Assembly (NCBI GenBank): GCA_016278585.1
Contig: JADQBO010000136.1
Location: 1-6,056 of the forward strand
DNA length: 6,056 nt
Direction of reading: 5' to 3'
DNA from: Desulfosporosinus sp.
GTDB lineage: Bacteria > Bacillota > Desulfitobacteriia > Desulfitobacteriales > Desulfitobacteriaceae
The notes beneath the pieces were generated by a model. It searched no databases and was not told where the DNA came from. It saw only the letters and a program-made list of their open reading frames with translations. Position numbers and translations under genes: made by a program. How positions within the stretch are numbered: position 1 is the first letter of the stretch; each line of letters opens with the position of its first letter. This document shows positions 1 to 4,787 of this stretch, in pieces.

Positions 1-59
1 AACGCATTATTAAAAAGCGTACAGCCTTAGGATTGGAAAGCCCAGATTTAAAGTTATAA
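1..59 (+). CDS. possible C-terminal tail of an upstream gene (partial)
   Basis: Frame 3 is open from the window edge and ends at a TAA at 57-59. It would encode a basic C-terminus reading RIIKKRTALGLESPDLKL. The other two + frames close early, with stops at 11-13 and 28-30. The tail lies about 54 bases upstream of the cooC-like ATG on the same strand, so it could belong to the same operon, where a CO dehydrogenase or corrinoid-protein gene might be expected. I do not recognise the family from 18 residues. An open frame this short can occur by chance, so this is a weak call. Confidence 0.35.
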   Translation, partial: RIIKKRTALGLESPDLKL

Positions 60-94
60 AAAGCAGACCTCATTTAATGAGGGTTGTTACCAAC

Positions 95-105
95 AGAAAG
101 GAAAG
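95..105 (+). promoter_or_regulatory. ribosome binding site deciding the cooC start
   Basis: A purine-rich AGAAAGGAAAG tract lies just upstream of the ATG at 114, with its AGG core about 12 bases away. It lies inside the reading frame if the TTG at 84 is used as the start. This favours the ATG at 114 and removes ten residues from the longest open frame. Confidence 0.6.
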
Positions 106-113
106 CAACAAAA

Positions 114-908
114 ATGAGCGAAACTAATAAGAGCGTGAAAATTGCTGTTTCTGGTAAAGGTGGGGTGGGTAAAACCACCTTGGCCTCCCTTTTATGCCAT
201 TTATATAGCCAAAGGGGGCAAAATGTCCTTGCGGTTGATGCTGACCCAGATGCTAATTTAGGGACTGCCCTCGGATTTCCTCAAGAGCTGCTAGTTAAGC
301 TCACTCCGATTTCTGAGGAAAAGAAGCTAATTAAAGAACGTACTGGCGCAGAACCAGGATCAATTGGGGCTATGTTTAGTATAAATCCTTTCGTAGATGA
401 TATTCCCGACACCTATGTGGCTAAGCATAACGGAATCAAACTTTTACGGATGGGTTCGGTAACGTTGGGAGGGGCTGGCTGCGCCTGTCCTGAAAGCACT
501 TTACTACGCAGTTTGTTAGAGCATATGGTTTTGGAACGGAATGAAACTGTCATTGTAGACATGGAGGCAGGTTTAGAACATTTCGGGCGCGGAACGGCAA
601 AGGGAGTGGACGCTTTTATTGTAGTCGTCGAACCGGGCAAACGGAGTTTTGAGACTGCACATGCTGTGGTTAAACTGGCTAAAGACATTGGTGTAAACCG
701 CGTATATGCCGTCATTAATAAAGTACATCCCGGTCAGATTGAAGAAATTAAAAGGGAAATGAGTTTTATTCCTATCTTGGGATATCTGCCTTATGACCCT
801 ATTGCAGTACAGGCGGATCTTACGGGTCAAAGCCTCTTTGACTTAAGCCCTAAATTCGTAGAACTAGCCAAAGAAATTAAGGCTCATCTGGAATCTTTGT
901 TAGGTTAA
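114..908 (+). CDS. cooC: CooC-type CO dehydrogenase maturation ATPase
   Basis: A cytoplasmic P-loop ATPase of the MinD/SIMIBI class. CooC-family proteins use ATP, and bind Ni, to help insert nickel into the active-site cluster of Ni-Fe CO dehydrogenase; the related AcsF serves acetyl-CoA synthase. Counting from the ATG at 114 (264 aa), the deviant Walker A motif GKGGVGKTT spans residues 14-22 with signature Lys15. DADPDANLG follows at about 42-50. A CxC motif (Cys123, Cys125, in GAGCACPES) matches the dimer-interface metal site of CooC, and DMEAGLEH lies at about 149-156. The length is normal for the family. A longer frame opens at a TTG (84), but that start has no good ribosome site and would swallow the AGAAAGGAAAG tract. 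The CO dehydrogenase itself is not in view, so the partner (CooS or AcsA) is inferred. AcsF is the main alternative name. The next gene is convergent, so this gene ends its transcription unit. Confidence 0.88.
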   Translation: MSETNKSVKIAVSGKGGVGKTTLASLLCHLYSQRGQNVLAVDADPDANLGTALGFPQELLVKLTPISEEKKLIKERTGAEPGSIGAMFSINPFVDDIPDTYVAKHNGIKLLRMGSVTLGGAGCACPESTLLRSLLEHMVLERNETVIVDMEAGLEHFGRGTAKGVDAFIVVVEPGKRSFETAHAVVKLAKDIGVNRVYAVINKVHPGQIEEIKREMSFIPILGYLPYDPIAVQADLTGQSLFDLSPKFVELAKEIKAHLESLLG

Positions 909-1014
909 TGTGTCAGGGGGAAGCCTTGGCGGGGATTGCTAATAAGCTTAGTCTAGGGACCTAATTAGATAAAGCATATGCTTTTAATATGAAAGGACTT
1001 TGGGTGTTTAACGA

Positions 1015-2223
1015 CTACTGAATTATCACGCGGTAGTAATTTTCCTCAAGTAACGTTCTGATGGTTTGCACCTGGGCCGCATCGATGGTCTCCAATTCGA
1101 GTTCTACCTTAGCATGGCTAATCGGTATATCTAAGGTTTCCCGCCTGTGTGTAACGGCGAGGACATTGGCCCCCCTGCTGGCAATCAACTCTAGGAGTTG
1201 CGCCAGGGCACCAGGTCGATCGCTAATCACAGTGGTCAGAAAACATTTTCGACCATTTTTAACAAGTCCTTTGTCGATGGTGCGGGCAAGGATGTTAACA
1301 TCGACGTTTCCGCCACTTAGTACTACAACCATTTTGCGATTTTTATAATGGCTTAGACTATGTAGAATCGCAGCAGCTGGAGTAGCCCCAGAACCTTCTG
1401 CGACCACTTTAGCACTTTCTAAGAATAAAAGCATAGTACTAGCTATTTCGTCCTCGTCGACAGTCACGATTTCGTCAACATACTGTTTCACAAGCTCAAA
1501 TGTCAGGTCACCGGGAGTTTTTACCGCAATCCCATCGGCAATGCTCGGGAATCCTTTAATCGTCCTGACTTGTTGATGGGTAATTGATTCCTGCATCGAA
1601 GGGTTGTTTTTACTCTGTACACCTATTACCTTTACAGCGGGATTCATGGTCTTTAGCGCCAAAGCGACACCTGAGATCAATCCACCGCCCCCAATAGGCA
1701 AGACGACGACCTCCACGTCAGGTAGTTCGTCAAGGAGCTCTAGGGCAATGGTTCCCTGACCTGCAATTACTAGTGGATCATTGAAGGGATGAATAAACGT
1801 TGCTTGGGTTTCCGCTTGAATGCGCCGAGCCTCATTGTAAGCTTCATCATACACTTCACCGAAAAGAATGACTTCTGCACCATATCTGCGGGTTGCCGTT
1901 ACCTTCGAAAGAGGAGCGTGCTTAGGCATAACAATAGTGGAATTGATGCCGTAAATGGTTGCAGCCACTGCAACACCCTGGGCATGGTTGCCAGCAGACG
2001 CTGCGATCACGCCACTTTTTTTTTCTTCTTCGGTTAAATGGGCAATTTTATTATACGCTCCTCTAAGTTTGAAGGAGCCCGTGCGCTGGAGGTTTTCCAT
2101 TTTTACGTAAACTTGGTTGCCGCTCAAATCACTTAAACTTGGGTTATAGACCAATGCAGTTTTATAGGAAACTCCTTGGAGTGTTGCCCTCGCCTGTATA
2201 ATGTCTTCTAGAGAAATATCCAT
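1015..2223 (-). CDS. ilvA: threonine ammonia-lyase, medium form with ACT domain
   Basis: A PLP-dependent enzyme that deaminates L-threonine to 2-oxobutyrate and ammonia, supplying isoleucine synthesis or threonine catabolism. The 402-residue protein has a fold-type II catalytic domain at about 1-320. The PLP lysine is Lys52 in GSFKLRGAYNK, a substrate-binding loop SAGNHAQG lies at 76-83, the phosphate-binding glycines GGGG are at 178-181, and SGGNVD is at 303-308. A single C-terminal ACT domain (about 328-402, starting near FLTTVISDRPGALAQLL) suggests allosteric control by an amino acid. The length fits the roughly 400-aa one-ACT class rather than the roughly 500-aa biosynthetic IlvA or the short ACT-less TdcB. 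The ATG start is preceded by a good AGAAAGGAAAC ribosome site. No other branched-chain amino acid genes are adjacent and I see no T-box motif upstream. Whether its role is biosynthetic or catabolic cannot be decided here; tdcB is an alternative symbol. Confidence 0.92.
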   Translation of the reverse strand: MDISLEDIIQARATLQGVSYKTALVYNPSLSDLSGNQVYVKMENLQRTGSFKLRGAYNKIAHLTEEEKKSGVIAASAGNHAQGVAVAATIYGINSTIVMPKHAPLSKVTATRRYGAEVILFGEVYDEAYNEARRIQAETQATFIHPFNDPLVIAGQGTIALELLDELPDVEVVVLPIGGGGLISGVALALKTMNPAVKVIGVQSKNNPSMQESITHQQVRTIKGFPSIADGIAVKTPGDLTFELVKQYVDEIVTVDEDEIASTMLLFLESAKVVAEGSGATPAAAILHSLSHYKNRKMVVVLSGGNVDVNILARTIDKGLVKNGRKCFLTTVISDRPGALAQLLELIASRGANVLAVTHRRETLDIPISHAKVELELETIDAAQVQTIRTLLEENYYRVIIQ

Positions 2224-2228
2224 ATTTA

Positions 2229-2240
2229 AGTTTCCTTTCT
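2229..2240 (-). promoter_or_regulatory. ribosome binding site of ilvA
   Basis: Read on the - strand, AGAAAGGAAACT lies just before the ATG at 2223, with its AGG core roughly 10 bases away. It supports the annotated start. No convincing -35/-10 pair for ilvA was found in the leader. Confidence 0.6.
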
Positions 2241-2314
2241 TTACAAGAGATAAACATATATGAAGTACTATGCTGTAGTTTGCTCATTCTAGGTATAAGT
2301 ATGAGGAATTAAGA

Positions 2315-2320
2315 TATAAT
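2315..2320 (+). promoter_or_regulatory. isolated consensus TATAAT, possible -10 box
   Basis: A perfect TATAAT hexamer lies on the + strand 33 bases ahead of a strong + strand terminator. No credible -35 box occurs at 16-18 bases and there is no extended -10 TG. The surroundings are very AT-rich, so chance occurrence is likely. It is listed because the terminator downstream has no other obvious + strand transcript to end. Confidence 0.2.
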
Positions 2321-2352
2321 CTACATGTACCTAAACCTAAAACTAATATATG

Positions 2353-2379
2353 CTGCCGGTTTGTTAGCCGGCAGTTTTT
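2353..2379 (+). terminator. strong Rho-independent terminator
   Basis: The arms CTGCCGG (2353-2359) and CCGGCAG (2368-2374) form seven perfect pairs, extended inward by a G-T wobble and one T-A pair around a TGTT loop. TTTTT follows at 2375-2379. There is no T-run after the hairpin on the opposite strand, so it works in the + direction. The gene to its left, ilvA, is transcribed away from it. The transcript it ends is therefore unknown, and the hairpin also lies in the upstream region of ilvA. Confidence 0.7.
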
Positions 2380-2426
2380 GATCTTCCCTTCATCAAAGAG
2401 GGTAAAGAGTAGATTATTTTAGCTAG

Positions 2427-2534
2427 TGTCGTATAAAACAATTCCAAATGATAAAGGGGTCTAAAGCTAAGATGGAAAAGTATCTTTTGGAACTTAGATT
2501 AGAGGAAGCAAAGTGCTTTTTTTTGCAGGAATAA
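2427..2534 (+). pseudogene. probable remnant of an AraC/XylS-family regulator
   Basis: This frame is open from just after a TAG (2424-2426) to a TAA (2532-2534). Its end reads YLLELRLEEAKCFF, with an FQMIKG segment before it. The first part closely resembles the segment linking the two helix-turn-helix motifs of AraC-family DNA-binding domains (typically FKK.TG....EYL.ELRLEKAK.LL). Upstream of the TAG the same frame reads DYFS, which resembles the recognition-helix end (SYFSRLFK), although its spacing does not fit the consensus well. The second helix-turn-helix is missing in all three + frames downstream, where a long hairpin begins at the stop codon. It is most simply a decayed regulator fragment. 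The alternative is a chance or real micro-ORF of 20-28 codons from ATG 2472 or 2448; AAAGGGG at 2453-2459 could serve the former, about 12 bases away. The family match is from memory of the consensus, not a search. Confidence 0.4.
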
Positions 2535-2590
2535 AAACCTTATTACAAAGGTCTCCTCATTTTACGGGGAGACTTTTGTAATAAGGTTTT
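2534..2590. terminator. long near-perfect hairpin, possible bidirectional terminator
   Basis: The arms 2534-2558 and 2566-2590 pair over 25 positions with only two G-T wobbles (2550/2574 and 2557/2567) and a 7-base loop. The outer arm end is AAAACC/GGTTTT, so each strand leaves the stem with a T-run (TTTT on +, TTTTT on -). That is the shape of a bidirectional terminator. The stem is unusually long for one, so a small palindromic repeat element is possible. The left arm starts at the stop codon of the AraC-like fragment. Confidence 0.5.
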
Positions 2591-2684
2591 ATGTTGATAA
2601 GCCGACGCAATTATAAAGGCTCAATCCTTTGTAGGTTAAATTAATCGTCGTTTCTTATACATAGGGTATGAAAATCTAGGATAG

Positions 2685-2690
2685 TTGACA
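2685..2690 (+). promoter_or_regulatory. consensus -35 box TTGACA upstream of the dehydrogenase
   Basis: A perfect TTGACA lies 42 bases before the dehydrogenase ATG. No good -10 follows at 16-18 bases. TTTAAT at 2704-2709 is only 13 bases downstream, too close for a standard sigma-A promoter. Either this is chance, or it is a weak promoter that relies on an activator. Confidence 0.25.
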
Positions 2691-2717
2691 AAATAGCCTT
2701 ACATTTAATTTCCATAG

Positions 2718-2725
2718 AAAGGAAG
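2718..2725 (+). promoter_or_regulatory. ribosome binding site of the alcohol dehydrogenase
   Basis: AAAGGAAG ends 7 bases before the ATG at 2733. This near-ideal spacing supports that start. Confidence 0.65.
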
Positions 2726-2732
2726 CTGTTGA

Positions 2733-3863
2733 ATGAAGGCTATTACTTTTCAAGGGGTTAGAAATGTTGAGGTACAGAATGTCGAGGATCCTAAAATTAT
2801 CAAAGCGGATGATATCATCGTTAAAGTAACCTCCACCGCGATTTGCGGTTCAGATTTACACCTGGTACGAGGGAGAATTCCTAAAATGCCCAAAGGGTTT
2901 ATAATTGGACACGAGGCTATGGGTATTGTTGAAGAAATTGGCAAGGATGTTAATACGGTTAAGAAAGGCGATCGAGTTGTTGTGCCATTTCCAATATCTT
3001 GTGGACAATGTTGGTATTGTAATCACGATTTATGGAGTCAATGTGATAATTCAAACGAACACGGTGAAGTAGGTGCAATTTTTGGCTATAGTGAACTTTA
3101 TGGTGGATATGATGGTGGTCAGGCGGAATATCTAAGGGTGCCATATGCTAATGTAGGACCTAAAATAATCCCAGAAGAGCTGACGGATGAACAGGCACTC
3201 TTTTTAACAGATATCCTACCTACTTCCTATTGGGGAGTGGAGAATGCTGGGATAAAGAGTGGTGACACTGCTGTCATATTAGGGTGTGGACCGGTAGGAT
3301 TATTGTCGCAGAAATGGGCGGCCCAAATGGGTGCAAGTCGAATTATCGCAGTCGATAATATTGACTACAGGCTTGAACATGCTAAGAAGTTCAACAAGGT
3401 AGAAGTACTAAATTTCCATGAATATGAAAATGCCGGTGAAACTATAAAAGAGATGACTCATGGTGGAGCAGATGTTGTCATAGATTGTGTTGGAATGGAT
3501 GGAGAGATGTCGACTATTGAAAAAATTGAAACTGCTTTAAAGATTCAGGGTGGTTCAAAGTCTGCGATTGAGATTTCCTCTCAGGCTGTGCGTAAAGGCG
3601 GAACAGTCTCAGTTGTTGGAGTTTATGGTGCAAGATATAATAACTTCCCATTTGGAGACTTCTTTTCCAGAAATATTACATTGAAAATGGGTCAATGTCC
3701 TGCTCATGCATACATTGACCGCATCTTAGCTTTATTAGTAAAGAATGAGTTTGATGCTACGGATATCATAACTCACAGAATGTCCCTTTCTGAAGGGAAG
3801 AAAGCCTATGAACTATTTGATCAAAAACTTGATGATTGTATTAAAGTAATATTGAAACCGTAA
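2733..3863 (+). CDS. zinc-dependent alcohol dehydrogenase (MDR family)
   Basis: A cytoplasmic NAD-dependent medium-chain dehydrogenase/reductase that interconverts an alcohol and an aldehyde or ketone. The 376-residue length is normal. The GroES-like N-terminal half carries the catalytic zinc ligands Cys38 (in CGSDLH) and His60-Glu61 (GHEAMG), with Asp160 likely completing the site. The structural zinc cysteines are Cys90, Cys93, Cys96 and Cys104. The Rossmann half has GCGPVG at 184-189, and Asp208 at the end of the second strand predicts NAD rather than NADP. Overall it resembles the formaldehyde-dehydrogenase-like MDR subgroup that includes Bacillus AdhB, but the glutathione-dependent reaction should not be assumed and the substrate is unknown. 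The gene stands alone with a good ribosome site and a hairpin terminator 36 bases downstream. The AraC-like fragment upstream may be what is left of its regulator (inference). Confidence 0.88.
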   Translation: MKAITFQGVRNVEVQNVEDPKIIKADDIIVKVTSTAICGSDLHLVRGRIPKMPKGFIIGHEAMGIVEEIGKDVNTVKKGDRVVVPFPISCGQCWYCNHDLWSQCDNSNEHGEVGAIFGYSELYGGYDGGQAEYLRVPYANVGPKIIPEELTDEQALFLTDILPTSYWGVENAGIKSGDTAVILGCGPVGLLSQKWAAQMGASRIIAVDNIDYRLEHAKKFNKVEVLNFHEYENAGETIKEMTHGGADVVIDCVGMDGEMSTIEKIETALKIQGGSKSAIEISSQAVRKGGTVSVVGVYGARYNNFPFGDFFSRNITLKMGQCPAHAYIDRILALLVKNEFDATDIITHRMSLSEGKKAYELFDQKLDDCIKVILKP

Positions 3864-3899
3864 ATAAAAAACTAGCATTTAATTAGTATACCAGATCCT

Positions 3900-3938
3900 T
3901 AAAGCTCTTCGCTGTTCCTTTGTCAGCGAAGAGCTTTA
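3900..3938. terminator. bidirectional terminator between convergent genes, overlapping a stop codon
   Basis: The arms 3900-3914 and 3924-3938 form a perfect 15-bp stem (core AGCTCTTCGCTG/CAGCGAAGAGCT) with a 9-base loop. TTT/AAA at the stem base gives short T-tracts on both strands. It lies 36 bases after the dehydrogenase stop. The right arm also contains the last codons and the TGA of the convergent DUF3786 gene, so one hairpin probably serves both genes. Confidence 0.75.
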
Positions 3939-4555
3939 TTGTACTGACTGATAACTTGATTTTTAATAATTCCGCACAATGCGGCACTATCTTCAATATG
4001 CATTTGCTCTGTAATTGTACTGTCAAAAAGAATTTGACATGTGGATGGGATATCCTCTTCACCTTCCCAAAACTGCAGAAGTATCGGGATTCTGGGCGTA
4101 AAGAAACCTTTAGCTGCAATATCAGCTTTAGCTGGTAGTAAAGTGAACCCCCCTTCGGTTAAACTCTGACGTAATATGACGTTATTACAGCTAGAAAAAA
4201 AATCACCTAAAGCATTAATAACATTTTTTTTAATATTAAGGTAGAATACATTCCCGTGTGGTAAATCACGGTATGATACCCATTGGCCAGAGAAGGGGAC
4301 ATTCTTGGAGTAACTTAAGTAATTAAGAAGCAGTAATCGCTGATCTAAAGCGGGATTATTTGAACCTTGAGTTATTATTTGTCCCTCGGGATAGGTAATT
4401 TCGATTAGCTGTCCAAAGCTTTCGATTCTAAAGCAATCATTCAGGTATTTGCATAACGACCGTTCTGAAATGGTTTGCGGCTCTAACTTACGTAAATTCT
4501 CTCTGCTTTTCATAAATGCAGGCGCATACCCACCTTCGTTAAAGTTAGTAGTCAT
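3923..4555 (-). CDS. DUF3786 domain protein, function unknown
   Basis: A 210-residue soluble protein with no signal peptide or membrane segment. The C-terminal half carries the pattern I associate with DUF3786: RIPILLQFWEGEEDIP at about 155-170, then ILFDSTITEQMHIED at about 175-189. An earlier WVSYRDLPHGN segment lies at about 92-102. DUF3786 proteins occur mainly in anaerobic bacteria and archaea, sometimes fused to iron-sulfur domains and near corrinoid or acetyl-CoA pathway genes. Their function is not established. The cysteines here (35, 41, 123, 173, 194) do not form an obvious cluster-binding motif. The ATG at 4555 is preceded by an AAAGGGGG ribosome site (- strand). The gene is monocistronic, convergent with the dehydrogenase and divergent from the phosphoesterase. 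The family name is from memory of its motifs; the open frame itself is secure. Confidence 0.75.
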   Translation of the reverse strand: MTTNFNEGGYAPAFMKSRENLRKLEPQTISERSLCKYLNDCFRIESFGQLIEITYPEGQIITQGSNNPALDQRLLLLNYLSYSKNVPFSGQWVSYRDLPHGNVFYLNIKKNVINALGDFFSSCNNVILRQSLTEGGFTLLPAKADIAAKGFFTPRIPILLQFWEGEEDIPSTCQILFDSTITEQMHIEDSAALCGIIKNQVISQYNKALR

Positions 4556-4565
4556 TCAATGATCG

Positions 4566-4574
4566 ACCCCCTTT
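4566..4574 (-). promoter_or_regulatory. ribosome binding site of the DUF3786 gene
   Basis: On the - strand, AAAGGGGGT lies about 10 bases before the ATG at 4555. It supports that start over any internal methionine (the next is Met15). Confidence 0.55.
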
Positions 4575-4706
4575 AAGTTCAGAAAAAAATAAAAGTTAAG
4601 CTGATATTAGGCTTAAGTACTATATTCTCGTCTTCAACTACTTACTCCTTCCACTTAAATACAATCTTTTAAGCGATCGACTTATAACTAGGCGTGTTTT
4701 AGGTAT

Positions 4707-4734
4707 GTGACTAAGCAAGAAAACGGTATATAAT
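4707..4734 (+). promoter_or_regulatory. sigma-A-like promoter of the metallophosphoesterase
   Basis: GTGACT (4707-4712, four of six matches to TTGACA) and a perfect TATAAT (4729-4734) are separated by 16 bases. The -10 ends 53 bases before the ATG, so the leader would be about 45 bases. It lies in the divergent intergenic region 4556-4787, where I found no equally good promoter for the DUF3786 gene on the other strand. Confidence 0.5.
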
Positions 4735-4769
4735 AACCTCTAGTGAAGCATCGGAGCCAACGTTGGATT

Positions 4770-4775
4770 AGGAGG
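4770..4775 (+). promoter_or_regulatory. ribosome binding site of the metallophosphoesterase
   Basis: AGGAGG, a full anti-Shine-Dalgarno match, lies 12 bases before the ATG at 4788. The spacing is a little long, but the nearer TTG at 4775 is quickly closed by a TGA, so the ATG is the start. Confidence 0.65.
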
Positions 4776-4787
4776 TTGAACTGAGAA

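Larger units (their letters stand above)
2224..2732. other. 509-base intergenic region between ilvA and the alcohol dehydrogenase
   Basis: This stretch holds no intact gene of normal size. It contains the ilvA ribosome site, an isolated TATAAT, a + strand terminator (2353-2379), a probable AraC-type regulator fragment (about 2427-2534), a long hairpin (2534-2590) and the leader of the downstream dehydrogenase with a consensus TTGACA. The mixture of terminators and gene debris suggests that a regulator gene was once here and has decayed (inference). Confidence 0.6.

Noticed and set aside
413..830. Two - strand open frames (413-715 and 573-830) inside the cooC-like gene
   Set aside because: They are antisense to a gene with clear family motifs, and their translations show no recognisable domain. 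They are shadow frames.
971..984. Palindrome AAAGCATATGCTTT between the convergent cooC and ilvA genes
   Set aside because: With a minimal loop it gives only a 5-bp AT-rich stem and no proper T-run. It is too weak to call a terminator, and I found no better one in 909-1014.
1061..2037. Two + strand open frames (1061-1348 and 1789-2037) inside ilvA
   Set aside because: Both lie opposite well-conserved threonine ammonia-lyase sequence and their translations look non-protein-like.
2326..2345. Repeated CCTAAA units ahead of the terminator
   Set aside because: Only two adjacent copies are present. This is not an array and is probably chance in AT-rich DNA.
2224..2732. A T-box or other amino-acid riboswitch upstream of ilvA
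   Set aside because: The conserved T-box sequence (AGGGTGGNACCGCG type) is absent on the - strand, and no other riboswitch core was recognised.
2750..3144. - strand open frames at 2750-2944 and 2959-3144 within the alcohol dehydrogenase
   Set aside because: They are opposite the zinc-binding domain of an intact enzyme, with no ribosome site or motif.
3883..4138. Open frames on both strands at 3883-4119 (-) and 3920-4138 (+)
   Set aside because: They overlap the DUF3786 gene in other frames, run through the terminator hairpin and have no family features.
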